From the NCBI GenBank assembly GCA_013298815.1, contig JAAFJF010000035.1, forward strand, positions 1 to 34,459: 34,459 nt of DNA. Reading direction: 5' to 3'. Below are positions 16,483-25,165 of the stretch, piece after piece. Position 1 is the first letter of the stretch. Each line of letters starts with the position of its first letter. A program made the translations under genes and the position numbers. The notes beneath the pieces are model-generated. The model did not search any database and was not told the DNA's origin. It saw nothing but the letters and a program-made list of their open reading frames with translations. The stretch comes from Polaromonas sp. GTDB taxonomy: Bacteria; Pseudomonadota; Gammaproteobacteria; Burkholderiales; Burkholderiaceae_C.

Positions 16483-19400
16483 AACCCATTTGCGCGCGTT
16501 ATGCCACAGCTGCAGCCACGGACTATGCGCGCTTGAATCCAAATTCGTCCAGCTCATCTGAATGTTGCGGAATACGCGCTCGGGGTGCGGCATCATGGCG
16601 GTGAAGCGGCCGTCTTGGGTGGTGACGGCGGTCAAACCGCCTGGGCTGCCGTTGGGGTTGAAGGGGTAAACCTCGGTCGCTGTGCCAAAGTTGTCGGTAA
16701 AACGCATGGCCTGGATGACGGACTCCAAGTTACCGCGACCAGCTTTGTTGGGGTCAAAATTGGCGAAGCCTTCGCCATGCGCCACCGCAATCGGCAGCCT
16801 TGTACCGGCCATACCGGCAAGAAACAGGCTAGGCGATTCCAAAATCTCGACCATGCTCAAACGCGCCTCAAAGCGCTCGCTTTGATTCGTCGTGAAACGC
16901 GGCCAGTGCTCGGCACCGGGGATGATCTGCGCCAATTCGGCAAACATCTGGCAGCCGTTGCAAACGCCCAAGCCGAAGGTGTCGGGCCGTGCAAAGAAAG
17001 CCTGGAACTGGTCGGACAGCACTGGGTTGAACGTGATGGACCGCGCCCAGCCTATGCCCGCGCCCAGCGTGTCGCCGTAGCTGAAGCCTCCACAGGCGAC
17101 GATGCCGACGAAGTCTTTCAGGTTCGCCCTGCCGGTTTGCAGGTCGGTCATGTGCACGTCAAAGGCGTCAAAACCGGCTTCGGTGAAGCAGTAGGCCATC
17201 TCGACATGTGAGTTGACCCCCTGCTCGCGCAGGATAGCGACTTTAGGGCGGGTCAGATTTAACTGAAGTGAGTCATTCCCGCGCAGGCGGGAATCCACAG
17301 CCACACCTGCAATTCCGCTCGTACTTTGAAACGAAGTCGCATGGATTCCAGCCTGCGCGGGAATGACAGGATTTGTAATAGTTGCAAAATTTGAACCTAA
17401 TTTGACATGCAAACCCGGATCAGCCGGCAAACCCGCTGCTGCGTGCTCACTGTCGGCGCAGTCCGGGTTGTCGCGCAGTTTGGCGATTTTCCAGCTCACG
17501 CTGTCCCAAACCTGGTGCAAGTCATGCAGCGGTGCGCTGAACACGGCTTTGGCGTCGCGCCAGACTTGCAGTTGACCTTTGCCGGCGTCAATCGCAGACG
17601 ATTCAGGACGCGTTTTGCCGACAAAATGGCTGAATTTGCTCAAACCGTGTGAGCGCAAGGTGTCCATGATGGCGTTGCGCTCTGAGGTGCGGACTTGGAT
17701 GACCGCGCCCAGCTCTTCGTTGAAAAGCGCTTTCAAAGTCAGCTCTTCACGACGAGCAGAAACCTGCCCTGCCCAGTTCTTGCTGTCGCCAACTTCCATA
17801 CGGCTGTCAGAAATGCCGTCACCCTCGGTCACCAACATGTCTACGTTAATGGACACACCGACATGCCCCGCAAACGCCATCTCGGCGACGCAGGCAAGTA
17901 GGCCGCCGTCGCTCTTGTCGTGGTAGGCCAAAATCTGGCGGTTGGTGCGTAACTCGTTGATGGCATTGACCAAATTCACCAGGTCTTTGGCGTCGTCCAA
18001 GTCCGGCACGCGGTCGCCAAACTGGTCAATCGTCTGCGCCAGAATGCTACCCGCCATGCGGTTTTGACCTTTGCCGAGGTCAATCAGGATCAGGGTTGTA
18101 TCGGCTTCGGTCGAATCCAACTGAGGGGTGAGCGTTCCGCGCACATCTACCAAGGTCGCAAAGGCGGTGACGATCAGGCTGACCGGCGAAGTTACTTTTT
18201 TAGCGGTATCTGCTTCTTTCCACGTGGTTCGCATAGACAGCGAATCTTTGCCCACAGGAATCGAAATCCCCAGCGCCGGGCACAACTCCATGCCTACGGC
18301 TTTAACGGTTTCGTACAACGCGGCGTCTTCCCCCGCTTCACCGCAAGCCGCCATCCAGTTGGCGGACAGCTTGACGCGGGACAGCTCAAACGGCGCGGCC
18401 AGCAGGTTGGTAATCGCCTCAGCCACCGCCATGCGGCCCGACGCGGGTGCGTCCAGCGCGGCCAGCGGCGTGCGCTCGCCCATGCTCATGGCCTCGCCTG
18501 CGAAACCCTTGTAATCGGCCAGCGTCACGGCGCAATCCGCCACGGGCACTTGCCACGGGCCGACCATGGGGTCGCGGTGGGTGAAACCGCCCACGGTGCG
18601 GTCGCCAATGGTGATGAGGAAGCGTTTACTGGCCACGGTGGGATGTGCCAGCACGTCGATGACGGCTTTTTGCAGGTCAACACCGGTCAAATTGAGGGCG
18701 GGAATCTGGCGTTTGACGGTTTTGACATCGCGGGTCATTTTCGGCGGCTTGCCGAGAAGTACATTCATCGGCATATCGACTGGAGATTCTGCGCCCTCGT
18801 CAGCCAAAACGAGCTGCTTCTCGTCTGTCGTTACCCCAACAACGGAGAAAGGACAACGCTCACGCTCACAAATCGCCTTGAATGCGTCCAAAGACTCGGG
18901 CGCAATCGCCATCACATAACGCTCCTGACTCTCGTTGCACCAGATTTCTTTGGGTGCCAGGCCGGATTCTTCCAACGGAACGGCGCGCAGGTCAAACCTT
19001 GCGCCCCGTCCAGCGTCGTTCACCAGTTCCGGGAAGGCGTTGCTCAAACCGCCCGCACCGACGTCGTGAATCGCCAAAATTGGATTGTTCTCACCTGCTT
19101 GCCAGCACTGGTTGATCACCTCTTGAGCACGGCGCTCTATTTCGGGGTTGCCACGTTGCACCGAGTCAAAGTCCAGCGACGCGGCGTTGGAACCCGTCGC
19201 CATCGAGCTGGCCGCGCTGCCGCCCATGCCGATACGCATGCCGGGGCCGCCCAGCTGGATCAATAAGCTACCGGCGGGGAAGAGGATTTTGTGGGTCAAA
19301 TCACTGTCAATCACACCCAAGCCACCCGCAATCATGATGGGCTTGTGGTAGCCGCGCTGGACAGTGTCGATGCTGCTTGCTACGGATTGCTCATACTCGC

Positions 19401-20760
19401 GGAAGTAGCCCAGCAAATTCGGGCGACCAAATTCGTTGTTGAACGCCGCGCCGCCCAGCGGGCCTTCGATCATGATTTGCAGCGGGCTGGCGATGTGTTC
19501 TGGCTTCCCGTAACTTTGCCCACTACCCCGTTCGGGTTGAGCTTGTCGAAACCCTTCGACAGGCTCAGGGCGAACGGTATCTGGGAAATCGATCTTAGAA
19601 ACCGTAAAACCCGTCAAACCAGCTTTGGGCTTAGAACCACGCCCTGTCGCGCCCTCGTCCCGAATCTCGCCGCCTGCACCCGTCGCTGCACCTGCAAATG
19701 GGGAGATGGCCGTAGGGTGGTTATGGGTTTCCACCTTCATCAGCACATGTTGTAATTTGCTATTTTTTTTATAGCTGCTTAGGCATTCAATACGCTGGCT
19801 AGAGTCATTTTTAGCATCAAAAACAGCCTTATTTCCTTCAAAATGGCTGAAATTGGCAGAAAAACGCTCAACCACGCTGCCTTCCATTACGGAGGAATTG
19901 TCCGAATACGCCACCACCATGTGCTGCGGGTTTAGCTGATGGGTGTTGCGAATCATGCTGAACAAACTTTTGTCCATCGCCACGCCGTCGATGATGAAGT
20001 TGGCATTGAAGATTTTGTGGCGGCAGTGCTCGGAATTGGCTTGCGCAAACATCATCAGCTCAACATCGCTGGGGTTACGCTTCAAGTTGGTGAAGGCATT
20101 GACCAGGTAATCCATCTCGTCATCCGCCAGCGCTAGCCCGAACTCGGTATTAGCAGCCTCTAAAGCGGCCTTACCGCCAGCCAGTACATCTACATGCGCC
20201 ATGGGTGCTGCGTTGACGGTAGCAAACAGACCCATGGCGTCTTTGCGGTCAAACAACACAGATTCGGTCATGCGATCGTGCAAAAGCGCGGTGACAGCTT
20301 GCATTTGCTGCGCAGAAAGCTCGGATTTTCCAAGCAAGGATTTTTTCAGGGTGATGGTGTACTCGGTGAGTCGCTCAATGCGTTTAGCCGCCAAGCCACA
20401 GTTGTGGGCAATGTCGCTTGCTTTAGAAGCCCAAGGCGACACAGTGCCTAAACGGGGGGCGACGATGATTTGTACGGTGTTGGAAGTTTTATCGACTTGC
20501 TCAGCCGGCTCGCCATACGTCAGCAACGATGCCAACTTTGAACTTAAGGTATCAATTGGCGCGCTTTGCATCGCGGCTAAATGGACGAATCTTGCGCTGA
20601 CGTGACTTATTTTGTCGCAGATTGCTTGAAGTTTGGGCAAAAGTTGCTTGATTCGAAACGGGCTGAGTGCGCTGCCGCCCTCGATGGTGCTGATGAAAGT
20701 GCTAGCTTGAGGGTTCAAAATGTGAGCCTGTGAGAGAAAGTAAAAATCAACCAATGACAA
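16477..20760 (-). CDS. purL: Phosphoribosylformylglycinamidine synthase PurL (large, single chain)
   Basis: Converts FGAR to FGAM with glutamine and ATP in purine synthesis. The 1427-residue chain has the N-terminal domain, two synthetase halves ([71 protein letters not shown]) and the C-terminal amidotransferase domain starting [18 protein letters not shown]. The nucleophile Cys lies in [12 protein letters not shown] (near 1267) and the His-Glu pair in MPHPER. It is roughly 130 residues longer than E. coli PurL, partly because three repeats are translated in frame (17272-17366, 19528-19577, 19755-19804); they fall in a linker or loops and leave active-site motifs intact. ATG 20760; monocistronic as far as can be seen. 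Confidence 0.97.
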   Translation of the reverse strand: MSLVDFYFLSQAHILNPQASTFISTIEGGSALSPFRIKQLLPKLQAICDKISHVSARFVHLAAMQSAPIDTLSSKLASLLTYGEPAEQVDKTSNTVQIIVAPRLGTVSPWASKASDIAHNCGLAAKRIERLTEYTITLKKSLLGKSELSAQQMQAVTALLHDRMTESVLFDRKDAMGLFATVNAAPMAHVDVLAGGKAALEAANTEFGLALADDEMDYLVNAFTNLKRNPSDVELMMFAQANSEHCRHKIFNANFIIDGVAMDKSLFSMIRNTHQLNPQHMVVAYSDNSSVMEGSVVERFSANFSHFEGNKAVFDAKNDSSQRIECLSSYKKNSKLQHVLMKVETHNHPTAISPFAGAATGAGGEIRDEGATGRGSKPKAGLTGFTVSKIDFPDTVRPEPVEGFRQAQPERGSGQSYGKPEHIASPLQIMIEGPLGGAAFNNEFGRPNLLGYFREYEQSVASSIDTVQRGYHKPIMIAGGLGVIDSDLTHKILFPAGSLLIQLGGPGMRIGMGGSAASSMATGSNAASLDFDSVQRGNPEIERRAQEVINQCWQAGENNPILAIHDVGAGGLSNAFPELVNDAGRGARFDLRAVPLEESGLAPKEIWCNESQERYVMAIAPESLDAFKAICERERCPFSVVGVTTDEKQLVLADEGAESPVDMPMNVLLGKPPKMTRDVKTVKRQIPALNLTGVDLQKAVIDVLAHPTVASKRFLITIGDRTVGGFTHRDPMVGPWQVPVADCAVTLADYKGFAGEAMSMGERTPLAALDAPASGRMAVAEAITNLLAAPFELSRVKLSANWMAACGEAGEDAALYETVKAVGMELCPALGISIPVGKDSLSMRTTWKEADTAKKVTSPVSLIVTAFATLVDVRGTLTPQLDSTEADTTLILIDLGKGQNRMAGSILAQTIDQFGDRVPDLDDAKDLVNLVNAINELRTNRQILAYHDKSDGGLLACVAEMAFAGHVGVSINVDMLVTEGDGISDSRMEVGDSKNWAGQVSARREELTLKALFNEELGAVIQVRTSERNAIMDTLRSHGLSKFSHFVGKTRPESSAIDAGKGQLQVWRDAKAVFSAPLHDLHQVWDSVSWKIAKLRDNPDCADSEHAAAGLPADPGLHVKLGSNFATITNPVIPAQAGIHATSFQSTSGIAGVAVDSRLRGNDSLQLNLTRPKVAILREQGVNSHVEMAYCFTEAGFDAFDVHMTDLQTGRANLKDFVGIVACGGFSYGDTLGAGIGWARSITFNPVLSDQFQAFFARPDTFGLGVCNGCQMFAELAQIIPGAEHWPRFTTNQSERFEARLSMVEILESPSLFLAGMAGTRLPIAVAHGEGFANFDPNKAGRGNLESVIQAMRFTDNFGTATEVYPFNPNGSPGGLTAVTTQDGRFTAMMPHPERVFRNIQMSWTNLDSSAHSPWLQLWHNARKWVD
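17272..17366. repeat. Paired ATTCCC-N8-GGGAAT repeat inside purL
   Basis: Two inverted copies: 17275-17294 (ATTCCCGCGCAGGCGGGAAT, exact) and 17345-17364 (one mismatch in the first arm), separated by about 50 nt. Read in frame they give VIPAQAGIH and DSRLRGNDS, flanking a Ser/Thr/Ala-rich stretch, just before the amidotransferase domain. Same element as 8750-8769. Confidence 0.88.
19528..19577. repeat. CCGTTCGGGCTGAGC-type palindromic repeat inside purL
   Basis: 23-nt arms (CCGTTCGGGTTGAGCTTGTC... and ...GACAGGCTCAGGGCGAACGG) around a 4-nt centre. It is in frame and encodes [17 protein letters not shown] between FTVSKIDFP and YGKPEHI, where E. coli PurL has an unrelated loop. Same family as 9586-9645. 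Confidence 0.92.
19755..19804. repeat. Dispersed ~50-bp TATAGCTG-type repeat, copy in purL
   Basis: TTTGCTATTTTTTTTATAGC, TGCTTAGGCA, TTCAATACGCTGGCTAGAG; one of the two clearest copies. In purL it encodes [15 protein letters not shown] just before [13 protein letters not shown]. The reading frame differs by one from that used in truB, yejF and the DUF1800 gene; the frame used there would contain a TAA here. Confidence 0.8.
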
Positions 20761-20965
20761 GTTGCTATGTCGATTTTAACGGGCTAACATGGCAACTCTG
20801 AATTTATAAGCTGAAGATTAAATGCATCTTGTTTGCGAAATGACTACATAAACAGGGATTTTTTAGTGCAGAATGTATCAAATTGTATTAATTAGTTTGT
20901 TAATTAATACATTGTTGATAAATTGATATTTTTTACATTGACCCGAGTGCGGACGAACTTAAAAA
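20761..20965. promoter_or_regulatory. Divergent purL / histidine kinase intergenic region with a 26-bp palindrome
   Basis: AT-rich 205-bp spacer between two divergent genes, so it should hold both promoters. The main feature is GTATTAATTA, six bases, TAATTAATAC at 20885-20910: 10-bp perfect arms, consistent with a dimeric regulator site. No confident -35/-10 pair was found. Confidence 0.5.
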
Positions 20966-22420
20966 ATGATGGACAAGGACATAAAAGCCGAATTCTCCGA
21001 GAGTGCATGGGTCGAAAGCGAATCGTTTCGTTTGTTGATGAAGCCACGCTCCCGCATGACCTGGTTTGCGTCAGGTACGATGATTGCGATGGCCGTTCAG
21101 TTGTTTGGGCACATCAATGCTTTGTTGATTGCAGCATGGTTGTTTGTTTCGCTGGCGGTAGTGGTCTTTCGTATTCAAATCAAAAAAGAATTCAACAAGC
21201 ATTTTTTAAATGCAGACGCCAGCGTGCAGCGGGCGTTTGTCAAACACAATCGGCTAGCTTGGACCTTGAACGCCTTCACTTGGGGTGTGTCGGGTTGGTT
21301 GTTCTTCAGCAGCATACCGATTGAAAATCAGTACATAGGCGCGACGATATTGACATTTGTTGGGCTGGTAGCAGTTCACAACCTGAACACGCAAAGAGAA
21401 ATTTCCACACAATTCATCAATTTGCTGATGGGCACACAAGTGTTGGGCGCTGCTTGGTACATTGCTTATGTGTGGCGTTTTGAAGGTCCCGAGCTTCAAT
21501 ACATCCACTTGCTGAGTTTGGTGGTTATTTGGGCTGTTTTGCACATTTTTAACAACCGACTGTTCAACGCTTTTCAGCGAAACATGTCTTTGCAATTTCG
21601 CAACAACAGCTTGATTCGCTCGCTCAATTTGAAATCTGAGCAGCTTGCACACGAAAAGCAAATTGCCATGAATGCAAATGACGTGATACAGCGTTTTTAC
21701 GCCAGCTCTGCACATGACATCAGGCAGCCGGTGTATGCATTGCGTGTATACGCGGAGCTTGCGGGTGACGACCCTACGACTTTGCCGGCCTTGTTGCCCA
21801 AAATCACCGATTCATGCGATGCCATCAACCGACTGTTTGATTCTCTGTTTGATTTTGAGCAAATCAGTGCTGGACATGTCAGCGTCACACACCAAACAGT
21901 TGATATTGACGAAATGGTTGATGACTTAGAGGCACAGTTCAAGCCTTTGGCTAGGCGCAAAAATTTAGAATTTCGCACCAATGCAGTGTCGGGCTATTTA
22001 CAGACAGACCAACTTCTGGTGAAACGTATTTTGACCTGCTTCATCTCAAACGCTATCAAATACACCGAAAAAGGCGGCATCCTCATCGCGGTACGCAAAC
22101 GAAAATCAATGGTGGTTTTTGAGGTGTGGGACACGGGTATTGGCATTGATGCTTCGCACCACGCCCATGTGTTTGAGGAGTTTTACAAAGTGGGTGACTT
22201 CTCTAGCACTGACGAAGGCTTCGGCCTTGGGCTTAGTGTTGTCAGACGTCTGTCAGAGTATGCTGTAGGGTCGAAAATTTCTGTCAACTCAAAGACCGGA
22301 ACGGGCAGCGTGTTCCGCTTCGCTTTACCTTTGAAAATTTATACACCGCCTTACATTAAATCTCGGTTTGAAAACTTGAAGACCTTGCCGCTTGTGCTGG
22401 ATCACGATATCAGTGTATAG
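20966..22420 (+). CDS. Membrane sensor histidine kinase, HDxRQP type (first of a tandem pair)
   Basis: A 484-residue kinase with about six predicted membrane helices in residues 30-200 and no recognised sensor domain. A short coiled coil (about 215-240) links to the dimerisation/phosphorylation helix SSAHDIRQPVYALRVY with phosphoacceptor His250. The ATPase domain has N box NAIKYTEKGG, G1 VWDTGIGI, F box FEEFYKVGD and G2 GFGLGLSVV, so it should be active. Many related HDLRQP kinases are fused to a receiver domain; this one is not, and no response regulator lies nearby. It is paralogous to the next gene. The start is one of two adjacent ATGs, with no clear ribosome-binding site. Confidence 0.9.
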   Translation: MMDKDIKAEFSESAWVESESFRLLMKPRSRMTWFASGTMIAMAVQLFGHINALLIAAWLFVSLAVVVFRIQIKKEFNKHFLNADASVQRAFVKHNRLAWTLNAFTWGVSGWLFFSSIPIENQYIGATILTFVGLVAVHNLNTQREISTQFINLLMGTQVLGAAWYIAYVWRFEGPELQYIHLLSLVVIWAVLHIFNNRLFNAFQRNMSLQFRNNSLIRSLNLKSEQLAHEKQIAMNANDVIQRFYASSAHDIRQPVYALRVYAELAGDDPTTLPALLPKITDSCDAINRLFDSLFDFEQISAGHVSVTHQTVDIDEMVDDLEAQFKPLARRKNLEFRTNAVSGYLQTDQLLVKRILTCFISNAIKYTEKGGILIAVRKRKSMVVFEVWDTGIGIDASHHAHVFEEFYKVGDFSSTDEGFGLGLSVVRRLSEYAVGSKISVNSKTGTGSVFRFALPLKIYTPPYIKSRFENLKTLPLVLDHDISV

Positions 22421-22473
22421 TTATAATGATTTTATTTAATTATCGTAATTTTGTGTAACGGTGAATTCGGTTT

Positions 22474-23961
22474 TTGTTTACAAACATGCAAACTACGAAT
22501 TTTCAAAATACCAAGCTCTATAGCTTCGAAGATTTAAAGTTATCTTCGCTGCCCACCAAAGAACATTTCTTTGCGCTTGAGTCCAACAAACAGCTTCTGT
22601 CTGCCAGACCGCTGTGGTTGTCCATTTTCTTACGTCTGCTCATGGTTGCTGTGCTGAGCATAGGCGTGCCCACCTATTTGGTGTTGATTTGGGTCGTGCT
22701 CTCGCTTAGTGTGAACCAATGGTTGTATCACCTCATTAACAGCTATGAGCGATTAACAGCCAATCATCCGCGTCAAATGTCTGAGGAAATGCGAGATGTT
22801 TCCAAGCAATTCAAAGTTGTCTTTGAGCTCAACGCCATTGTTTGGGCAGGTGCAAGCATTCTTGCGCAGTACTGGTTGTCTGATTTGCCCAGAGTGCTTG
22901 TGCACACGGTGCTTACCGCTGTTTTGTATTTGATGGTCACGTTGAACTGTTCACACGTAGGCGTAATGCACCGGGTGACTTTCATCACGCTTGGCCTAGC
23001 ACTTTTGGCTAATCTTTTTCGGCTCATCATGTATCCGGACAGTCAGCATGCGTTCTATTTCTTCTTGGGATTTACCTTCTACTTATGCCTGAATGGTTTT
23101 TTGCTTTGGCTGGTTGGTAGGCGGTTCAATGACATGTTCCTAGATAAATGTGAATCCGAATACGTCAAGCTGCAGCTCATCGAGTCATTAGAAAAAAGCC
23201 AAGAAAAACTCAGTGTTGAGCAAGATGCGTTGCTAGGCGCAAACGCCGTGATTCAGCAGTTTTACTCTGCAGCCGCTCACGACTTGAGACAGCCTGTTTA
23301 TGCGATGGAAATTTACACGGACATGTTGCACGACGATCCGTCAAAACTTGAAACATTACTGCCCAAGATCGCGCAGTCTTGCATGTCTATCAATGCCATG
23401 TTCAACGAGTTGTTTGATTTTCAGCAAAAGCACATGGGCGATACGCAGCTAGAGCGTTCAAAACTAAGTATCTCTGACACACTCAAAAGTCTAGCTTTAC
23501 ATTTTGAACCAATTGCAGAATCCAAAAAATTGAGCATCAGCTTCAAGCCATTGGATGGCCACGTTGACGTCGTTCCGCTGTATTTTGTGCGAATTTTGAG
23601 CAATTTGATTGCCAACGCTATCACTTACACGCCTACAGGGCGCATACTTGTAGCTGCCAGAAAGTCCGGCGAAAACATCAGCTTTGAAGTTTGGGACACA
23701 GGAACTGGAATTGACAAAAAAGCGCAAGATAAAATTTTTGATGAGTTTTACAGAGTCAACACGGATGGCAAGAAAACCAGCAATCTTGGCCTTGGCTTAG
23801 CTATTGTGAAAGAGTTGGTCAAACGCATTGATGGCGCTAAAATTCGCGTCCAATCAGTGGTTGGTCACGGCACCGTTTTCAAGCTACTTTTGCCTATAGA
23901 GACCTATTCAGCTGCGCAAAAACCGAATCCCATCGAAACGTCCATGCACTACAACATCTGA
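22474..23961 (+). CDS. Membrane sensor histidine kinase, HDxRQP type (second of a tandem pair)
   Basis: A 495-residue paralogue of the upstream kinase, with the same plan: helices at residues about 45-215, coiled coil, DHp helix AAAHDLRQPVYAMEIYTDML, then N box NAITYTPTG, G1 VWDTGTGI, F box FDEFYRVNT and G2 LGLGLAIVKEL. The two proteins share HDPSK/DDPTT...LLPKI...SC..IN..F..LFDF after the His, but differ strongly in the membrane part, which suggests different inputs. It begins 53 nt after the first kinase, at TTG 22474 (GGTGA 9 nt upstream) or ATG 22486. The last 54 nt are antisense to the DUF1501 gene. No receiver domain or regulator gene is seen. Confidence 0.9.
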   Translation: MFTNMQTTNFQNTKLYSFEDLKLSSLPTKEHFFALESNKQLLSARPLWLSIFLRLLMVAVLSIGVPTYLVLIWVVLSLSVNQWLYHLINSYERLTANHPRQMSEEMRDVSKQFKVVFELNAIVWAGASILAQYWLSDLPRVLVHTVLTAVLYLMVTLNCSHVGVMHRVTFITLGLALLANLFRLIMYPDSQHAFYFFLGFTFYLCLNGFLLWLVGRRFNDMFLDKCESEYVKLQLIESLEKSQEKLSVEQDALLGANAVIQQFYSAAAHDLRQPVYAMEIYTDMLHDDPSKLETLLPKIAQSCMSINAMFNELFDFQQKHMGDTQLERSKLSISDTLKSLALHFEPIAESKKLSISFKPLDGHVDVVPLYFVRILSNLIANAITYTPTGRILVAARKSGENISFEVWDTGTGIDKKAQDKIFDEFYRVNTDGKKTSNLGLGLAIVKELVKRIDGAKIRVQSVVGHGTVFKLLLPIETYSAAQKPNPIETSMHYNI

Positions 23962-25110
23962 GCTCACACCCCACCACTGCTGAGCCACGGTGGTGTAGAT
24001 TTGTCTGAAGTCTGTGGTGTAAACCACGTTTTGGTTTCCATCTAAGCGGTTTAAATCTGGCGCTTTGCCATACATACCACCTTGCACGGCTCCGCCCATG
24101 ATGAAATGAGGTGCTGCCGTGCCGTGGTCGGTACCGCCTGAGCTATTTTGCTTGGCACGACGACCAAATTCTGAAAATGTCATGACCAAGGTTCTGTCCC
24201 ACGCGCCCAGTTCAGTCAAAGCGCTTTTCAAAGCAGCCACACCCTCGGCCAGTTGCTTGAGCAGACCAGCATGTGTGCCTTGCTGGTTTTGATGGGTGTC
24301 AAAACTACCTAGGGTCAAGCACATCACGGGTACACCACCGGCTTTGTCGATTTGTTGCGAAGCCACAATCTGCGCTGCCGCAGCCACACTGTTACCAAAT
24401 TGTCCTGTCGGAAATACCGTGTTGAACAGGTATTTATCCCCTCTCAAACCATCCGCAGCTTGGGAAATTTCATTTTCTACTTTTAGCAAATATCGCAGCG
24501 CTGGGTTTGGTGTGGAAGTTGCCTGCTCATGAGCACGCGCCAGCTTAGACTGGTTAACAAAGGCAACTGGGTCATTCAGCGACACCGCTTTGGCACCAAT
24601 CAAGGGGCCGAAATCGTTCATGCCAATCAGCACACCTTCAGCAGTATATTTGCGTTTACCGCCCACACCAGCTCGCATAGCGCGTGTGACCCAGCCATCG
24701 CTCAGGTATTCGTTCGCTTTGGACGACGTTTCCCAAATTTCTATGGAGCGAAAATGCGACAAATTTGCCTCTGGGTAACCCACGCCCTGAACAATCGCCA
24801 GCTCGTTTTTCTCCCACAAAGGTAGCATGGCTTTCAGATCTGAATGCAAGCCTACTTTTTCGTCCAGTTTGAGCAATTCATCTGGTTTGATACCAATCGT
24901 GTTGCGCAGTTGATAATACACAGGATCTGCATAAGGCACGACCGTATTTAAACCATCGTTGCCGCCTTTGAGTTCAATCAAAATCAGTATTCTGTCTTGC
25001 ACACTGCTGGCTCGCTGGGCTACGGCTTGCGCCCAGCCAGGCGCGTGGGAAGATAAAAGCGCAGCACCAGTTACTGTACTGAAGTTGCTTAAAAAATCTC
25101 TTCTTTTCAT
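23908..25110 (-). CDS. DUF1501 protein with Tat signal
   Basis: A 400-residue exported protein of the DUF1501 family (sulfatase/alkaline-phosphatase-like fold, function unknown). The N-terminus MKRRDFLSNFSTVTGAALLSSHAPGWAQA is a twin-arginine signal. Family landmarks: LIELKGGNDGLNTVVPY, GLHSDLKAMLPLW, AIVQGVGYPEANLSHFRSIEIWETSS, TLGSFDTHQNQ, VMTFSEFGRR and GTDHGTAAPHFIMG, which hold the candidate metal-binding Asp/His residues. It follows the DUF1800 gene by 55 nt; these two families are regularly adjacent in bacteria and probably act together in the periplasm or at the cell surface. The 3' end overlaps the second kinase gene in antisense. Confidence 0.93.
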   Translation of the reverse strand: MKRRDFLSNFSTVTGAALLSSHAPGWAQAVAQRASSVQDRILILIELKGGNDGLNTVVPYADPVYYQLRNTIGIKPDELLKLDEKVGLHSDLKAMLPLWEKNELAIVQGVGYPEANLSHFRSIEIWETSSKANEYLSDGWVTRAMRAGVGGKRKYTAEGVLIGMNDFGPLIGAKAVSLNDPVAFVNQSKLARAHEQATSTPNPALRYLLKVENEISQAADGLRGDKYLFNTVFPTGQFGNSVAAAAQIVASQQIDKAGGVPVMCLTLGSFDTHQNQQGTHAGLLKQLAEGVAALKSALTELGAWDRTLVMTFSEFGRRAKQNSSGGTDHGTAAPHFIMGGAVQGGMYGKAPDLNRLDGNQNVVYTTDFRQIYTTVAQQWWGVSSDVVVHGRFDGIRFLRS

Positions 25111-25165
25111 TTTGAACTCTATTCTTTATTTTTAAGTTTGTGTTTCAACTTTGATGCGCAAATTT

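Noticed and set aside
18064-19266. A 400-codon open frame on the plus strand
   Set aside because: It is entirely antisense to well-conserved purL, has no family resemblance, is rich in Arg/His/Gln as expected for the complement of a GC-rich gene, and has no ribosome-binding site.
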